A DNA stretch of 64,000 nucleotides from Nocardioides malaquae (GCF_015070385.1 NZ_JADCSA010000001.1:331499-395498); one strand, 5' to 3'. Positions 9,485-18,887 are shown, numbered from the stretch's first letter. Program-made: numbers and translations. The notes: a model not told the origin generated them from the letters alone.

Positions 9485-9830
9485 GGGGTTCTCCTGTGTC
9501 GGTCGCAGGCTCGCGCGGAGCCAGCGTGGGTTTCAGTTGGTCGCCCCGTCCCCGGGGCCCTGACGCCCACGCGCGACCCGATCCTCCGCCGTGGAGCGGT
9601 GGAACTGAGGGCCGCGCCCACGGTGGATCGGGGTCTGACTCAACCCCGTCGCGGCGTGTGGGCGTGCGAAGTCAGCCCCTGAGGGCTGCTGCCGGACAGA
9701 CTACGGCACCCGGGCCGGGCTGACGAAACCGCCGCACTCCCCGCCACGACACCTGCACATCCGAGCAGCGAGACCCGCCCTCCCCACCCCGCGGTCGCCT
9801 CCCCGGAGGACGGGCGCGCCGGTCACGAGG
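9485..9830. other. Intergenic region: divergent promoter and rpsB leader
   Basis: No credible gene is visible in these 346 bp. It holds the 5' leader of rpsB (minus) and the upstream region of the M23 gene (plus). A short hairpin, CAGCCC-ctga-GGGCTG, is at 9673-9688. On the minus strand a TAGTCT hexamer lies near 9700 with TTCGTC 18 nt upstream, a possible but weak promoter. A leader of roughly 200 nt would leave room for regulation of rpsB. Confidence 0.45.
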
Positions 9831-10493
9831 ATGAGTCGGGTGAAGACTCCTCCCCTGCCGCGACGCCGCGCGTCCCACGGCGCCGGTCGACCCGGGCACA
9901 AGCTCGCCCGGTTCGTCGCCACCGTGGGTCTGGTGCTGTTCCCCGGTCCCCACGGGCCCGCGGGCTCCGACGCCCCCGACGCCCCGGACGGCGCGAGTGG
10001 GCAGGCGGGCACCGGGGTGTGGCCCCTGCCCGGCACCCCGCAGGTCGTCACCGGGTTCTCCCCGCCCGACGAACGCTGGGACTCCGGGCACCGCGGCGTC
10101 GACCTGGCCAGCGCGCCGGCCCAGCCGGTGCTGGCGGCCCTGCCGGGTGAGGTCACCTTCGCCGGCTCCGTCGCAGGGCGTGGCGTCGTGGTGGTCTCGC
10201 ACGGTCCCACCCGTACCACCTACCAACCCGTCCTGGCCGACGTGGCGGTCTCGACCCCCGTCAGCGCCGGGCAGAGGATCGGGTGGCTGCACCCGGCCGG
10301 CTCGCACTGCGCACCAGCCGCCTGCCTGCACTGGGGCTGGCGGTTCGGGGACCTCTACCTCGACCCGCTCGACCTGGTCGGCGGGACGGGCGTACGCCTC
10401 CTGCCGCTGTGGGGGCTTCCGGGGTTGCTTCCCGGGTTCCTTCCGCCGTGGCCCGCGTACCCGCTTCAGGCCCGGGGGTGGGCCTGGGAGTAG
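9831..10493 (+). CDS. Secreted M23-like (LytM) peptidase, probably degenerate
   Basis: 220 residues with a basic N-terminus, one hydrophobic segment (about 25-42) and an Ala/Asp/Pro linker, so it is probably exported. The LytM fold is recognisable: HRGVDLASAPAQPV supplies the first zinc His and Asp, and CLHWGWRFGDLYLDP is the final strand motif. In active M23 enzymes this motif is HxH; here the first His is Cys. A role in septal or wall remodelling, or activation of another hydrolase, is inferred. Its 3' end overlaps the convergent xerC end by 28 nt. A similar gene next to rpsB is common in actinobacteria. Confidence 0.75.
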   Translation: MSRVKTPPLPRRRASHGAGRPGHKLARFVATVGLVLFPGPHGPAGSDAPDAPDGASGQAGTGVWPLPGTPQVVTGFSPPDERWDSGHRGVDLASAPAQPVLAALPGEVTFAGSVAGRGVVVVSHGPTRTTYQPVLADVAVSTPVSAGQRIGWLHPAGSHCAPAACLHWGWRFGDLYLDPLDLVGGTGVRLLPLWGLPGLLPGFLPPWPAYPLQARGWAWE

Positions 10494-11392
10494 GCCCGCC
10501 GCAGTCGGTCGGTGCTCACATGGGTGTAGAGCTGGGTCGTCGACAGCGAGGCGTGCCCCAGGAGCTCCTGGACGGTGCGCAGGTCGGCTCCCCCCTCGAC
10601 GAGGTGGGTCGCGGCCGTGTGACGCAGACCGTGGGGTCCCATGTCGGGAGCCCCCGGCACCTGGGACAACCGGCGATGGACCATCTCACGGACCACTCGT
10701 TGGTCGAGGCGACCGCCACGCACGCCGAGGAAGAGTGCCGGGGGCGACGTCGCGGAGGCCAGCTCCGGCCGGCCATTGCGCAGCCACTGCTCGAGGGACC
10801 GCGCGGCCGGCACGCCGAAGGGCACGCTGCGTTCCTTGCGCCCCTTTCCGAGCACCCGCACCACCCGACGGTCGCCGTCGACGTCGTCGACGTCGAGCCC
10901 GACCAGCTCACCCACGCGCACACCGGTGGCGTAGAGCAGCTCCAGCACCGCCACGTCACGCAGACCGACGGGGCCCTCGCCGGCCGCGTTGGTGGCGACC
11001 TCGATCAGCTGGGCGGCCTCGTCGGCGCGCAGCACCGAGGGCAACGCCCTGGCCAGCTTCGGGGAGAGCAGGAGGGCGCCTGCGTCCCCCGTGGCCCGTC
11101 CGGTGCGGGCCAGCCAGGCGGTGAAGACGCGGACCGCACTGGCCCGACGCGCCAGGGTCGCCCGCGAGCGTCCCTTGCTCTGCTGCAGGGCCAACCAGCT
11201 CCGCAGGGTGCGCAGGTCCACCTCGGCCGGCTGCTGGATGCCGAGCCGGTGCGCGTGCTCGAGCATCCCGGCGACGTCGCCGACGTAGGCGCGCACGGAG
11301 TGGGCGGAGAGGTTGCGCTCGGCGACCAGGTGCCGTTCGTAGTCGCCGAGCGCCACCGCCATGGGCTCGGGCAGCACCGGGTCGTGGTCCAT
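10466..11392 (-). CDS. xerC: Tyrosine recombinase XerC
   Basis: 308 residues. XerC acts with XerD at dif to resolve chromosome dimers. The N-terminal SAM-like DNA-binding domain (about 1-110) is followed by the catalytic domain with all active residues visible: Arg159 (ATGVRVGEL), Lys183 (GKGRKER), His254/Arg257 (HGLRHTAATH), His280 (LGHASLSTTQ) and nucleophile Tyr289 (LYTHV). No neighbouring att-like repeat or phage gene suggests an integrase, and the position beside dprA is typical of chromosomal xerC. Confidence 0.93.
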   Translation of the reverse strand: MDHDPVLPEPMAVALGDYERHLVAERNLSAHSVRAYVGDVAGMLEHAHRLGIQQPAEVDLRTLRSWLALQQSKGRSRATLARRASAVRVFTAWLARTGRATGDAGALLLSPKLARALPSVLRADEAAQLIEVATNAAGEGPVGLRDVAVLELLYATGVRVGELVGLDVDDVDGDRRVVRVLGKGRKERSVPFGVPAARSLEQWLRNGRPELASATSPPALFLGVRGGRLDQRVVREMVHRRLSQVPGAPDMGPHGLRHTAATHLVEGGADLRTVQELLGHASLSTTQLYTHVSTDRLRRAYSQAHPRA

Positions 11393-11442
11393 GCCGTCAT
11401 GCTAGGTCGCGGGACGGACGACGACGGGACGCCTCACCGGCG

Positions 11443-12624
11443 TCAACCGCCGCGCCCCGACCTCCGCGACACCCTCCACGCGTCCCCCTCCTGGTGGACC
11501 CACCCCCGGGCCTCGAGGGAGAACAGGGCGGTCTGCACCTCGCGCAGTCCCACTCCCGCGGTGGCGGCGACGTGCGTGGCGCGACGGGCACGACCGACGG
11601 GCACGGCGTCGAGCACCTGTCGCTGCCGCACGGTCAGTCGGTCGCGCGGCCCGGGTGGCTCGCGACGGTCCTCGACGAGGTTCTCACCGGCAGCAGAGAG
11701 CAGCTCCCTCACGTCGTCGCCACCCGTCACGACCATGGCTGCGCCCGTGCGCAACCGCTCGTGGACCCCTTGGGACTGGGCGCTGGTCACAGGACCTGGT
11801 ACTCCCATGACCGGACGCCCCAGACGCTCGGCCCAGGCCGCGGAGCTCAGCGCCCCGGACCGCAGCGCCGCCTCCACGACCACCGTGCCGCCGGTGAGGG
11901 CAGCGATCAGACGGTTGCGGGCCAGGAAGCGTACGCGCATCGGCGCTCCCCCCAGGGGTGCCTCCGAGACCACGGTGCCCACGTCACGTACGTGCTCGAC
12001 GAGCGCCCGGTTCGCCGCCGGGTAGATCCGGTCGACACCGCACGCCAGCACCGCGACGGTCGGGCCGTCCACCGCCAGGGCACCACGGTGGCTGGCCTGG
12101 TCGATCCCCAACGCCGCACCGGAGACCACGCTGAGTCCCGCCTCGGCGAGCTGCGCCGCCATCTCGGAGGCGACCCGGGTGCCGTAGGTGGTGGCGGAAC
12201 GGGACCCCACCATGGCCACCGCCCGCGGCGTCGCCGGCAGGGGCAGCGGGCCCCGCACCCACAACCCGATCGGCACCCCACCCCGCTCGTTGACCACGCC
12301 CGCCCCGGCCAGCGCGTCGAGTCCGTCCGGCCACTCCTCGTCACCGGGCACGACGAAACGGATCCCGGCCCTCTCCGCGACCTCCAGCTCCCGCGTCGGA
12401 TCCACGGCCGCGAGCCGGGTGGCGACGTCGTCGTGCAGCGACGACAGACCCCTTTCCTCGAGGAGGTGGTCGCGCACCGCCCTGGCCCCCAGGTCGCGGA
12501 CCAGACGGTTCATCCGCACGTCGCCGGGCTCGGCGAGACGGTTGAGGGCCACTCGAGCGAGACGCTCGTCCTCCCCGACTGCGCCGCCAGCACCGACAGC
12601 GCCCTGGGCGCCGAGGGCACTCAC
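11443..12624 (-). CDS. dprA: DNA-processing protein DprA
   Basis: 393 residues. DprA binds incoming single-stranded DNA and loads RecA during transformation; in actinobacteria its role is less certain. The Rossmann-like core shows MVGSRSATTYGTRVA, SGAALGIDQASHRGAL and NRLIAALTGGTVVVEA. A winged-helix (DprA_WH) follows at the C-terminus (RQRQVLDAVPVGRARRATHVA). The GTG at 12624 overlaps the comM stop in a GTGA, which fixes the start; the longer open frame upstream is antisense to comM. Confidence 0.92.
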   Translation of the reverse strand: MSALGAQGAVGAGGAVGEDERLARVALNRLAEPGDVRMNRLVRDLGARAVRDHLLEERGLSSLHDDVATRLAAVDPTRELEVAERAGIRFVVPGDEEWPDGLDALAGAGVVNERGGVPIGLWVRGPLPLPATPRAVAMVGSRSATTYGTRVASEMAAQLAEAGLSVVSGAALGIDQASHRGALAVDGPTVAVLACGVDRIYPAANRALVEHVRDVGTVVSEAPLGGAPMRVRFLARNRLIAALTGGTVVVEAALRSGALSSAAWAERLGRPVMGVPGPVTSAQSQGVHERLRTGAAMVVTGGDDVRELLSAAGENLVEDRREPPGPRDRLTVRQRQVLDAVPVGRARRATHVAATAGVGLREVQTALFSLEARGWVHQEGDAWRVSRRSGRGG

Positions 12625-14198
12625 CCTGCCCTCCCGACGGCCGTCAGGACCAGGGGTTCCCCGGTGCGCAGCCGCAGTGCGGTGTCGAGACATGCGACGT
12701 CCGGCACCTCGAGACCCAGCAGGTCGGCCACCGTGAGCGCCAGCCGGTGCACCCGGGTGGCACCGCGTCGACTGAGGAGACCGGCATGCACCTCGTGCTC
12801 GAGGCGTCGCTCCAGCTCCGGCCCCAGGGGCCAGCGGGAGCGCAGCAGGTGGCTGGGCACGTGGGCGTTCAGGCGCCACCCGGAGTGGGCGTACCGGTCT
12901 GCCTGTCGGCGTCGGGCAGCGGTGACCCGGTCCCGGATCGTGGCGCTCGCCTCGCGGCTGACGTGCGCGCCCTGGTCGGCGCGACCCGGCGGAAGGACGT
13001 GACGCAGCACGTCGATCCGGTCGGCGACGGGACCGGAGACCCGGCGGCGGTACTCCCGGCGCTGCACCTCCGTGCAGGTGCACCTGTTCTGCTTGTGGTC
13101 GGGGTGGTAGTCCCCGCAGGGGCACGGGTTCGACGCGAGGACCACCATGCCCCGGGCCGGGTAGACGGCCGACTCCTCGCCTCGCGAGACGCTGATCTCG
13201 CCGCTCTCCATCGGCTGGCGCAACGCCTCGATGACGTCGGTGCGGAAGAGGGGGAACTCGTCGAGGAAGAGCACCCCGCAGTGGGCCCGGGAGAGCTCGC
13301 CGGGGCGCACCCGACCGGCACCGCCCCCCAGGAGGCTGGACTTCGAGGTGTCGTGGTGGGGCGCCCTGAAGGGCGGACGCACGACCAGCCCGGGAGGGTT
13401 GTCCCCACCTGCGAGCGAGAGCACCGCGGTGAGCTCGAGCGCCTCGTCGCGGCCCAGGTCCGGCAGCAGGGTGGGGATGCGTTCGGCGAGGCTCGTCTTG
13501 CCCGAGCCCTTCGGCCCGGTCAGCATCAGGTGGTGGCCTCCGGCAGCGACCACCTCCAGGGCGAACCGCGCGTCGTCCAGCCCCACGAGGTCGGCCATGT
13601 CGACCTCGTCGGCGCGGTCGTCACCACGCCAGGTGAGCAACGTGGCGCCCCGGGAGTCGTGCACGGGGGCAGCAACCGGCACCTCCTCGCCACGCAGCTG
13701 GGCGACGACCTGGGCCAGGGAGCGTACGCCGAAGACCTCGACCCCGGGCACCATCGCCGCCTCGCGCGCCTGGGGCTCGGGCACGAAGACCCGGCGGACG
13801 CCGCGGGCGGCCGCCGCCATGACCATCGGCAGCACCCCGGGCACCGCACGCAGGGCGCCGTCGAGGGTGAGCTCGCCGATGAAGACGGTGTCGGCGGTCG
13901 AGCCCGGCGGCAGGGTGCCGTCGGCGCCCTTGATGCCCACCGCGATCGCGAGGTCGAAGTGCGTGCCGCGCTTGGGCAGGTCGGCAGGCGTCAGCAGGAT
14001 GGTCACCCGGCGGGTGGAGGGCCACGGCGGCGCGGCGTGGGTGATCGCCATCCGCACCCGGTCACGCGCCTCCAGCAGGGAGGCGTCGGGGCGACCCACG
14101 ATCGTGGCTCCCACCACGCCGGGCGAGATGTCCACCTGGACCTCCACGAGGTGGCCCACCGCGCCCTGGAGCGCCATCGTCCACGCCGTCGCCAGCAT
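12621..14198 (-). CDS. comM: YifB/ComM-family AAA+ ATPase (Mg-chelatase-like)
   Basis: 525 residues. In naturally competent bacteria ComM is a hexameric helicase that extends branch migration of invading DNA. The N-terminal Lon-like domain spans about 20-170. Then comes Walker A GPKGSGKT at 228-235 and Walker B LFLDEF, followed by the Mg_chelatase C-terminal region. A Cys-rich patch (NPCPCGDYHPDHKQNRCTC) is seen in many family members. It is joined to yraN by a TGATG overlap and to dprA by GTGA, so the three are translationally coupled. Confidence 0.92.
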   Translation of the reverse strand: MLATAWTMALQGAVGHLVEVQVDISPGVVGATIVGRPDASLLEARDRVRMAITHAAPPWPSTRRVTILLTPADLPKRGTHFDLAIAVGIKGADGTLPPGSTADTVFIGELTLDGALRAVPGVLPMVMAAAARGVRRVFVPEPQAREAAMVPGVEVFGVRSLAQVVAQLRGEEVPVAAPVHDSRGATLLTWRGDDRADEVDMADLVGLDDARFALEVVAAGGHHLMLTGPKGSGKTSLAERIPTLLPDLGRDEALELTAVLSLAGGDNPPGLVVRPPFRAPHHDTSKSSLLGGGAGRVRPGELSRAHCGVLFLDEFPLFRTDVIEALRQPMESGEISVSRGEESAVYPARGMVVLASNPCPCGDYHPDHKQNRCTCTEVQRREYRRRVSGPVADRIDVLRHVLPPGRADQGAHVSREASATIRDRVTAARRRQADRYAHSGWRLNAHVPSHLLRSRWPLGPELERRLEHEVHAGLLSRRGATRVHRLALTVADLLGLEVPDVACLDTALRLRTGEPLVLTAVGRAG

Positions 14199-14554
14199 CA
14201 GAAGGCTCCCCGCACGTGGTCGACGACCGGTGCGCCCCGGCGCGCCTGCACCACCGCCACGAGGTCGAAGCGGACGTCCGTCGGTCGCGTCCCGGTCGTC
14301 ACCATCCAGCGGGCCGCGAGCCGACGCAACCGGGCCGCCTTCTCCTGCGTGACCGCCTCGTGGGGCGTTCCGTAGGCCGTCGAGCTGCGGGTCTTGACCT
14401 CGCAGACGACCAGCGTGGCGCCCTCGCGCAGGACGAGGTCGATCTCGCCCAGCTCACAGCGCCAGTTGCGGTCGAGGACCTCCAGCCCCGCCGCCGTCAG
14501 GTGACGTGCGGCGACCCGCTCGCCGTACTCCCCCAACGCGTCGCTGGCCCGCAT
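14198..14554 (-). CDS. yraN: UPF0102 (YraN) family nuclease-fold protein
   Basis: 118 residues. The family has a restriction-endonuclease-like fold of unproven function; it carries the motif GEIDLVLREGATLVVCEVKTR-like core (Asp and Glu-x-Lys) near 40-58. ATG 14554 is preferred to ATG 14623: GGGGGAG is 8 nt upstream of 14554 and the resulting length matches the family. It precedes comM and dprA with coupled start and stop codons, suggesting a shared DNA-processing role. Confidence 0.88.
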   Translation of the reverse strand: MRASDALGEYGERVAARHLTAAGLEVLDRNWRCELGEIDLVLREGATLVVCEVKTRSSTAYGTPHEAVTQEKAARLRRLAARWMVTTGTRPTDVRFDLVAVVQARRGAPVVDHVRGAF

Positions 14555-14717
14555 CGCGGGCTGCTCCCCCGGGCGCGGGTCCGTCGTGCTGCGTCCCTCC
14601 ACGGGACCACCTCCTGCTGTCATCGGCTGATGACCAGCGTGGCGGCGGCGCGGCGTCCCCGCTCCGAGGCCGAGGCTGCTGTGGAGCGCGGGCAGGGCTG
14701 TGGACGAGCAGTGGCGC

Positions 14718-15026
14718 TCAGTCCTTGGGGAGGTCGATCTCCTGGTGGCTGAGCTCCTCGATGTTGACGTCCTTGAACGTCAGCACCTTCACGTTCTTGG
14801 CGAAGCGCGCCGGCCGGTACATGTCCCAGACCCAGGCGTCACTCATGGTGACCTCGAAGAAGACCTCACCGTTCTCGGTGCGGGCCTTGAGGTCGACGGC
14901 GTTGCACAGGTAGAACCGTCGGTCGGTCTCGACGACGTAGGTGAAGATGGAGACGACGTCGCGGTACTCCCGGTAGAGCGTCAGCTCCATCTCGGTCTCG
15001 TACTTCTCGAGGTCCTCGGCGCTCAT
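14718..15026 (-). CDS. DUF2469 family protein
   Basis: 102 residues ([20 protein letters not shown] at the N-terminus after Met), an actinobacterial protein of unknown function that is acidic and rich in aromatics. It is almost always found between rnhB and yraN. ATG 15026 overlaps the rnhB stop in an ATGA and has GAAGGAGG upstream, which excludes the longer open frame. A 163-nt gap separates it from yraN downstream; I see no gene there. Confidence 0.88.
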   Translation of the reverse strand: MSAEDLEKYETEMELTLYREYRDVVSIFTYVVETDRRFYLCNAVDLKARTENGEVFFEVTMSDAWVWDMYRPARFAKNVKVLTFKDVNIEELSHQEIDLPKD

Positions 15027-15757
15027 CGCCCCTCCTTCGCTGACCCGCTCACGAGCGAGCCTAGTGCGCTGGGGGCGGAGACACCCGGCAGGCTCCACGA
15101 CCGGCGGTGCACCGGAGAAGGGCCGCGCTCGCGCAATGCCGCGACGTGCTCGGGCGCCGAGTAGCCCTTGTTGTCGACCCAACCGTAGTGCGGGTGCTCC
15201 CGGGCCAGCTCGAGCATCATTGCGTCGCGCTCGGTCTTGGCCAGGATGCTCGCCGCGGCGACTCCCGCGCACCGCATGTCGCCCTTGACGCAGGTGACCA
15301 CCGGCGGCACGTCGTCGAGCAGGCCTGGTGGTCCCCCGAAGAGTCCCATCTGCTCAGGGACGCTGAGGTAGTCGTGGTTGCCGTCGAGCAGCACCAGGTC
15401 GGGGCGGGTCCCGAGCCCCGCCAACGCACGGTGGCCGGCGAGACGGAGAGCGACCATGATGCCGTGCTCGTCGATCTCCTCGGCCGAGGCGTGCCCCACC
15501 GCGTACGCCGTGGCCCACCGCCGCACCCGGGGGGCGAGCGCCTCGCGGGCCGCGGGAGTCAGGAGCTTGCTGTCGCGCACGCCCTGGGGGGCCGTGCGGG
15601 TCTGCTCGGTGATGACCACCATGCCGATCGAGACGGGGCCACACAGGGCTCCGCGACCCACCTCGTCGGCACAGGCGAGCTGACGCACCCCGCCGCGCAG
15701 CAGGCTGCGTTCGAGCCGGAGCGTGGGTCGGTGACCGGTCGGGGTCGTCCGCGCCAT
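15023..15757 (-). CDS. rnhB: Ribonuclease HII
   Basis: 244 residues. RNase HII cuts RNA in DNA-RNA hybrids and starts removal of single ribonucleotides from DNA. The catalytic [12 protein letters not shown] motif is at about 31-42, and [21 protein letters not shown] lies in the C-terminal half with the further acidic ligands. Its stop overlaps the DUF2469 start by 4 nt; lepB lies 8 nt upstream. Confidence 0.95.
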   Translation of the reverse strand: MARTTPTGHRPTLRLERSLLRGGVRQLACADEVGRGALCGPVSIGMVVITEQTRTAPQGVRDSKLLTPAAREALAPRVRRWATAYAVGHASAEEIDEHGIMVALRLAGHRALAGLGTRPDLVLLDGNHDYLSVPEQMGLFGGPPGLLDDVPPVVTCVKGDMRCAGVAAASILAKTERDAMMLELAREHPHYGWVDNKGYSAPEHVAALRERGPSPVHRRSWSLPGVSAPSALGSLVSGSAKEGR

Positions 15758-15765
15758 CGTCTGAC

Positions 15766-16551
15766 CTACTCGTCCTCGAGCGTCTCGAAGACGTCAGGAC
15801 GCCGGTCGAGCCGCATCCGGTCGAAGGGCCAGATCACGGTGAAGAGCCGACCGACCACGAGGTCCACTCCGACGAACTCGTTGCCCTCCACGCAGTCGGT
15901 CTCGTCGGGCCGGCAGAGGTGCTGCGAGGAGTCGGCGGAGCGCCCCCGGTTGTCACCCATGACGAAGAGGTGGCCGTCGGGCACCGGGCCGGCCTTCCAG
16001 TCGCACGTGCCGGGCATCGGGCCGTTGCAGGTGGTCGCGGGGTCGTCCTTGACGTAGTCGGACTCGTCGAGGGACACCCCGTTGACCATCAGGTTGCCGT
16101 CGTCGTCGCAGCACTCGATGACGTCGCCCTCCACGCCGATCACCCGCTTCACCAGGTGGCCGCCCTCGGGGTAGAGCCCGATGCGGGTCATGACGCCCTG
16201 GAGCAGGCCGGGCGGGCGGGTCGCGCCGCCGAGCCAGCCGCCCGGGTCCTTGAAGACGACGACGTCGCCGCGCTGCGGCTCCCCGGCCCAGTAGGAGGGC
16301 TTCTGCACGAGGATGCGGTCGTCCTTGACGAGCCCCGGCTCCATCGACTCCGACGGGATGTAGAACGCCTGGACCAGGAAGGTCTTCACCACGACGGCCA
16401 GGACGAGGGCGACGACGGCGAGCAGGATGGTCTCCTGCCACAGCGGCAGTGGCGCCTTCTTCGTCCGACTCGAGCGGCCCTCCCCGGAAGCAGAAGACCG
16501 CGACTCCGCCCCGTCTCGCAGTGGGGTGGAATCGCGGTCTTCGGAAGTCAC
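15766..16551 (-). CDS. lepB: Signal peptidase I
   Basis: 261 residues. LepB cleaves Sec and Tat signal peptides on the outer face of the membrane. One N-terminal membrane segment (about 40-60) follows a hydrophilic Ser/Glu-rich cytosolic part. The Ser-Lys dyad is Ser69 ([10 protein letters not shown]) and Lys135 ([12 protein letters not shown]); the box E motif [12 protein letters not shown] follows. [10 protein letters not shown] loop is inserted between. The start is GTG 16551; the ribosome binding site is weak, so the start is less certain. It lies between rplS and rnhB. Confidence 0.93.
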   Translation of the reverse strand: MTSEDRDSTPLRDGAESRSSASGEGRSSRTKKAPLPLWQETILLAVVALVLAVVVKTFLVQAFYIPSESMEPGLVKDDRILVQKPSYWAGEPQRGDVVVFKDPGGWLGGATRPPGLLQGVMTRIGLYPEGGHLVKRVIGVEGDVIECCDDDGNLMVNGVSLDESDYVKDDPATTCNGPMPGTCDWKAGPVPDGHLFVMGDNRGRSADSSQHLCRPDETDCVEGNEFVGVDLVVGRLFTVIWPFDRMRLDRRPDVFETLEDE

Positions 16552-16588
16552 GCGCTGATGGTATCCGCCTTGCGGTGGATCCCTTCGA

Positions 16589-16939
16589 TCAGGACTCGCG
16601 ACGCTCCTTGATCTTCGCCTTCTTGCCGCGCAGCTCGCGCAGGTAGTAGAGCTTGGCGCGACGGACGTCACCGCGGGTGACGACCTCGATCTTCTCGAAG
16701 ATCGGGGAGTGCAGCGGGAACGTACGCTCCACGCCGGTGCCGAACGAGATCTTGCGGACGGTGAAGGTGCGGCCGACGCCGGAACCCTGCACCTTGATCA
16801 CGACGCCCTGGAAGACCTGGACACGCGAGCGGCTGCCCTCGATGACCTTGACGTGGACCTTGACGGTGTCGCCGGCGCGGAAGTCGGGGACGTCGTCACG
16901 CTTGACGGCGTTGCCGATCTCGGCAATCAGGTTGGTCAT
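16589..16939 (-). CDS. rplS: 50S ribosomal protein L19
   Basis: 116 residues. L19 sits at the 30S-50S interface (bridge B6/B8). The sequence has the usual [16 protein letters not shown] start, [10 protein letters not shown] and a basic C-terminal tail ([15 protein letters not shown]). The ATG has GAGGAGCAAG upstream. The 185 nt before it hold a candidate structured leader, and trmD lies upstream of that. Confidence 0.97.
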   Translation of the reverse strand: MTNLIAEIGNAVKRDDVPDFRAGDTVKVHVKVIEGSRSRVQVFQGVVIKVQGSGVGRTFTVRKISFGTGVERTFPLHSPIFEKIEVVTRGDVRRAKLYYLRELRGKKAKIKERRES

Positions 16940-17029
16940 TCTTGCTCCTCGCGACCGCCACAGGTCCGCCGCGGAATCAGGTGTTCAGACGGATGGTCCC
17001 TCGCCGCGCGACCTCCGCGTCCCGTCCCC

Positions 17030-17116
17030 CTGTGGCAGGAGCTGGACGCCGTTCCCCGGTGCGTTCCTCCGGGCGATCGTTGGTCCGGCGTGGACCGAGG
17101 GGTGATTTTGCCACAG
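17030..17116 (-). ncRNA. Candidate structured RNA in the trmD-rplS gap (rplS leader)
   Basis: On the minus strand, CTGTGGCA (17116-17109) can pair with TGCCACAG (17037-17030), closing 71 nt. Inside are two more stems: GGTCC/GGACC (17096-17092 with 17086-17082, 5-nt loop) and CCCGG/CCGGG (17073-17069 with 17059-17055, 9-nt loop). The result is a multi-branched fold about 90 nt before the rplS ATG. This is seen by eye; no energy calculation or covariation was done. It could instead be part of a trmD terminator. Confidence 0.4.
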
Positions 17117-17124
17117 CGTCGGAG

Positions 17125-18282
17125 TCAGGGGCCAATCGGTCGGCGCTTGCGCAGGCTCAGGACCCCGGGCAGGTGCTCGCCTGCCGGCCGGTAGCCCGCT
17201 CTGCGGTACATCTTCAGGTTGCGGCTGGACCCGGCCCCGGTGAAGAGCACGACCGTCGAGGTGTCCTCCGGCGCCGCTTCCTCGATCCGCTCGAGCATCC
17301 ACCTCCCGAGGCCCTGACCCTGGAGGTCCGGGGCCACCATCAGTCGCTCGACGGCCCACTCCCCCGGCTCGGTCACCCGACCCCGCGCCGCGGCGACAAG
17401 ACGTCCTCCACGGTGGGCGACGAGCACGGTCCACTCGCCCAGCCACGCGCGTACGTCGTCGAGCGACTCGACGAGGGCAGGGATCTCGACCCCCGGGTTG
17501 TCGAGCAGGCCGGTCAGCCAGCAGGCGCGCTGGAGCGTGTAGATCTCGCCGGCGTCCGCGGGCTGCGCCAGCCGCAGCGAGGTGTCGTCGGGCAGGGCGC
17601 TGGCGGCCACGAGGTCGGGACGTCGCCGCGCCGTACGCCGCACCCGCTGCTCGTGGCGCCACTCGCCGATGGCGCGGTGGTTGCCGCCCAGCAGCACGTC
17701 GGGCACCGCGTGCTCACGCCACACGGCGGGCTTGGTGTAGACGGGGTACTCCAGCAGGCCGTCCTCGTGGGACTCCTCGACCAACGAGTCGGGGTTGCCC
17801 ATGAAGCCCGGCAGCAGGCGGACCACTGCCTCGGTCACGGCCAGGGCCGCGACCTCCCCGCCGTTGAGGACGTAGTCGCCCAAGGAGATCTCGCGGACGC
17901 GGCCCCAGGCTCCGGCGTGGTCGATGACCCGCTGGTCGATGCCCTCGTAGCGGCCGCAGGCAAAGATCAGGTGCTCCTCCGCGGCCAGCTCCCGGGCCAC
18001 CTTCTGGGTGAACGGCTCGCCGCTGGGGGTGGTGAAGACGATGACGGGGTCGCTGCCGGCGGTGACCTCGTCGAGGGCCTCGCCCCAGGGCTCGGGCTTC
18101 ATCACCATGCCGGCGCCACCACCGTAGGGCGAGTCGTCGACCGTGCGGTGGCGGTCGTGCGTCCAGTCCCTCAGGTCGTGGACCCGGACGTCGAGCAGCC
18201 CCTTCGCGCGCGCCTTGCCCGGCAGGCTCAGCTCCAGCGGTGCGAGGTAGTCGGGGAAGATCGAGACGACGTCGACGCGCAC
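17125..18282 (-). CDS. trmD: tRNA (guanine37-N1)-methyltransferase fused to a C-terminal GNAT acetyltransferase domain
   Basis: 385 residues in one uninterrupted frame; TrmD alone is normally about 230-280. Residues 1 to about 230 are Trm[47 protein letters not shown] and [13 protein letters not shown] form the SPOUT knot and SAM site that methylates G37 of tRNAs. From about 245 on is a complete GNAT domain: [20 protein letters not shown] (acetyl-CoA loop) and [15 protein letters not shown]. The GTG start is 2 nt after the rimM stop with GAGGA upstream. What the GNAT part acetylates is unknown. There is no stop or start between the halves. Confidence 0.9.
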   Translation of the reverse strand: MRVDVVSIFPDYLAPLELSLPGKARAKGLLDVRVHDLRDWTHDRHRTVDDSPYGGGAGMVMKPEPWGEALDEVTAGSDPVIVFTTPSGEPFTQKVARELAAEEHLIFACGRYEGIDQRVIDHAGAWGRVREISLGDYVLNGGEVAALAVTEAVVRLLPGFMGNPDSLVEESHEDGLLEYPVYTKPAVWREHAVPDVLLGGNHRAIGEWRHEQRVRRTARRRPDLVAASALPDDTSLRLAQPADAGEIYTLQRACWLTGLLDNPGVEIPALVESLDDVRAWLGEWTVLVAHRGGRLVAAARGRVTEPGEWAVERLMVAPDLQGQGLGRWMLERIEEAAPEDTSTVVLFTGAGSSRNLKMYRRAGYRPAGEHLPGVLSLRKRRPIGP

Positions 18283-18284
18283 AC

Positions 18285-18839
18285 TCAGTCCTCGGCGTCG
18301 TCGGGGAACGGGGCGACCAGGCCGGGTCGGTCGGCCACCACCACGAAGCCGCCGGCGACGTCGACCTCGGGCACCAGGGCACGCACGAACGGCACCAGCG
18401 TGTCGCGCCCGTCGGTGGCACGCACCCGGAGCAGGTCCTGCGCAGCGCCCGGGACGAGGTTGCTGACCTCTCCGATGACCTCGCCGTCGAGGTTGCGCAC
18501 CTCCAGACCAGCGAGCTGGTGGTCGTAGAACTCGTCGGGGTCGGTCGGCACGTCCTCCTCGGTGAGGGTGACCTGCAGCAGGATGCCGCGCGCGGACTCC
18601 GCGGTGTTGCGGTCGGCCCACTCCTCGAAACCGAGGAGCAGGACGCTCTGGTGCCAACGGGCCGTACGCACGGTGAGGGTGCGCCAGGGCGCTGTCGAGC
18701 CCTTCGGTGGCACGACGTCGATCGTGGAGCCGACCGCGAAGCGGGCGTCAGGCTCGTCGGTGCGGACCTCGACGGTCACCTCGCCCCGGATCCCGTGGGG
18801 CTTGCCGATCCGACCGACGACGACATCGATGCTCTTCAC
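18285..18839 (-). CDS. rimM: Ribosome maturation factor RimM
   Basis: 184 residues. RimM binds S19 and helps mature the 30S head. The N-terminal barrel carries [16 protein letters not shown], and the PRC-barrel half has [21 protein letters not shown]. It lies directly upstream of trmD (2 nt gap), the widely conserved rimM-trmD pair. The gap to the upstream kinase gene is 48 nt. Confidence 0.95.
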   Translation of the reverse strand: MKSIDVVVGRIGKPHGIRGEVTVEVRTDEPDARFAVGSTIDVVPPKGSTAPWRTLTVRTARWHQSVLLLGFEEWADRNTAESARGILLQVTLTEEDVPTDPDEFYDHQLAGLEVRNLDGEVIGEVSNLVPGAAQDLLRVRATDGRDTLVPFVRALVPEVDVAGGFVVVADRPGLVAPFPDDAED

Positions 18840-18887
18840 GGGCCCCAGCCTAGGGCCACCCTCACCCGGGCCCGGGCGGCGCCGGGG

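Noticed and set aside
10466-11392. Tyrosine recombinase as sign of a mobile element
   Set aside because: Position beside dprA/comM and normal base composition fit chromosomal XerC; no att repeats or phage genes around.
11443-14198. dprA-comM as evidence of active natural competence
   Set aside because: Both are kept in many actinobacteria not known to be competent; no comEC or pilus genes are in the window.
18283-18657. N-terminal extension of TrmD frame to 510 residues
   Set aside because: It lies inside rimM in another frame; TrmD homology starts at [12 protein letters not shown].
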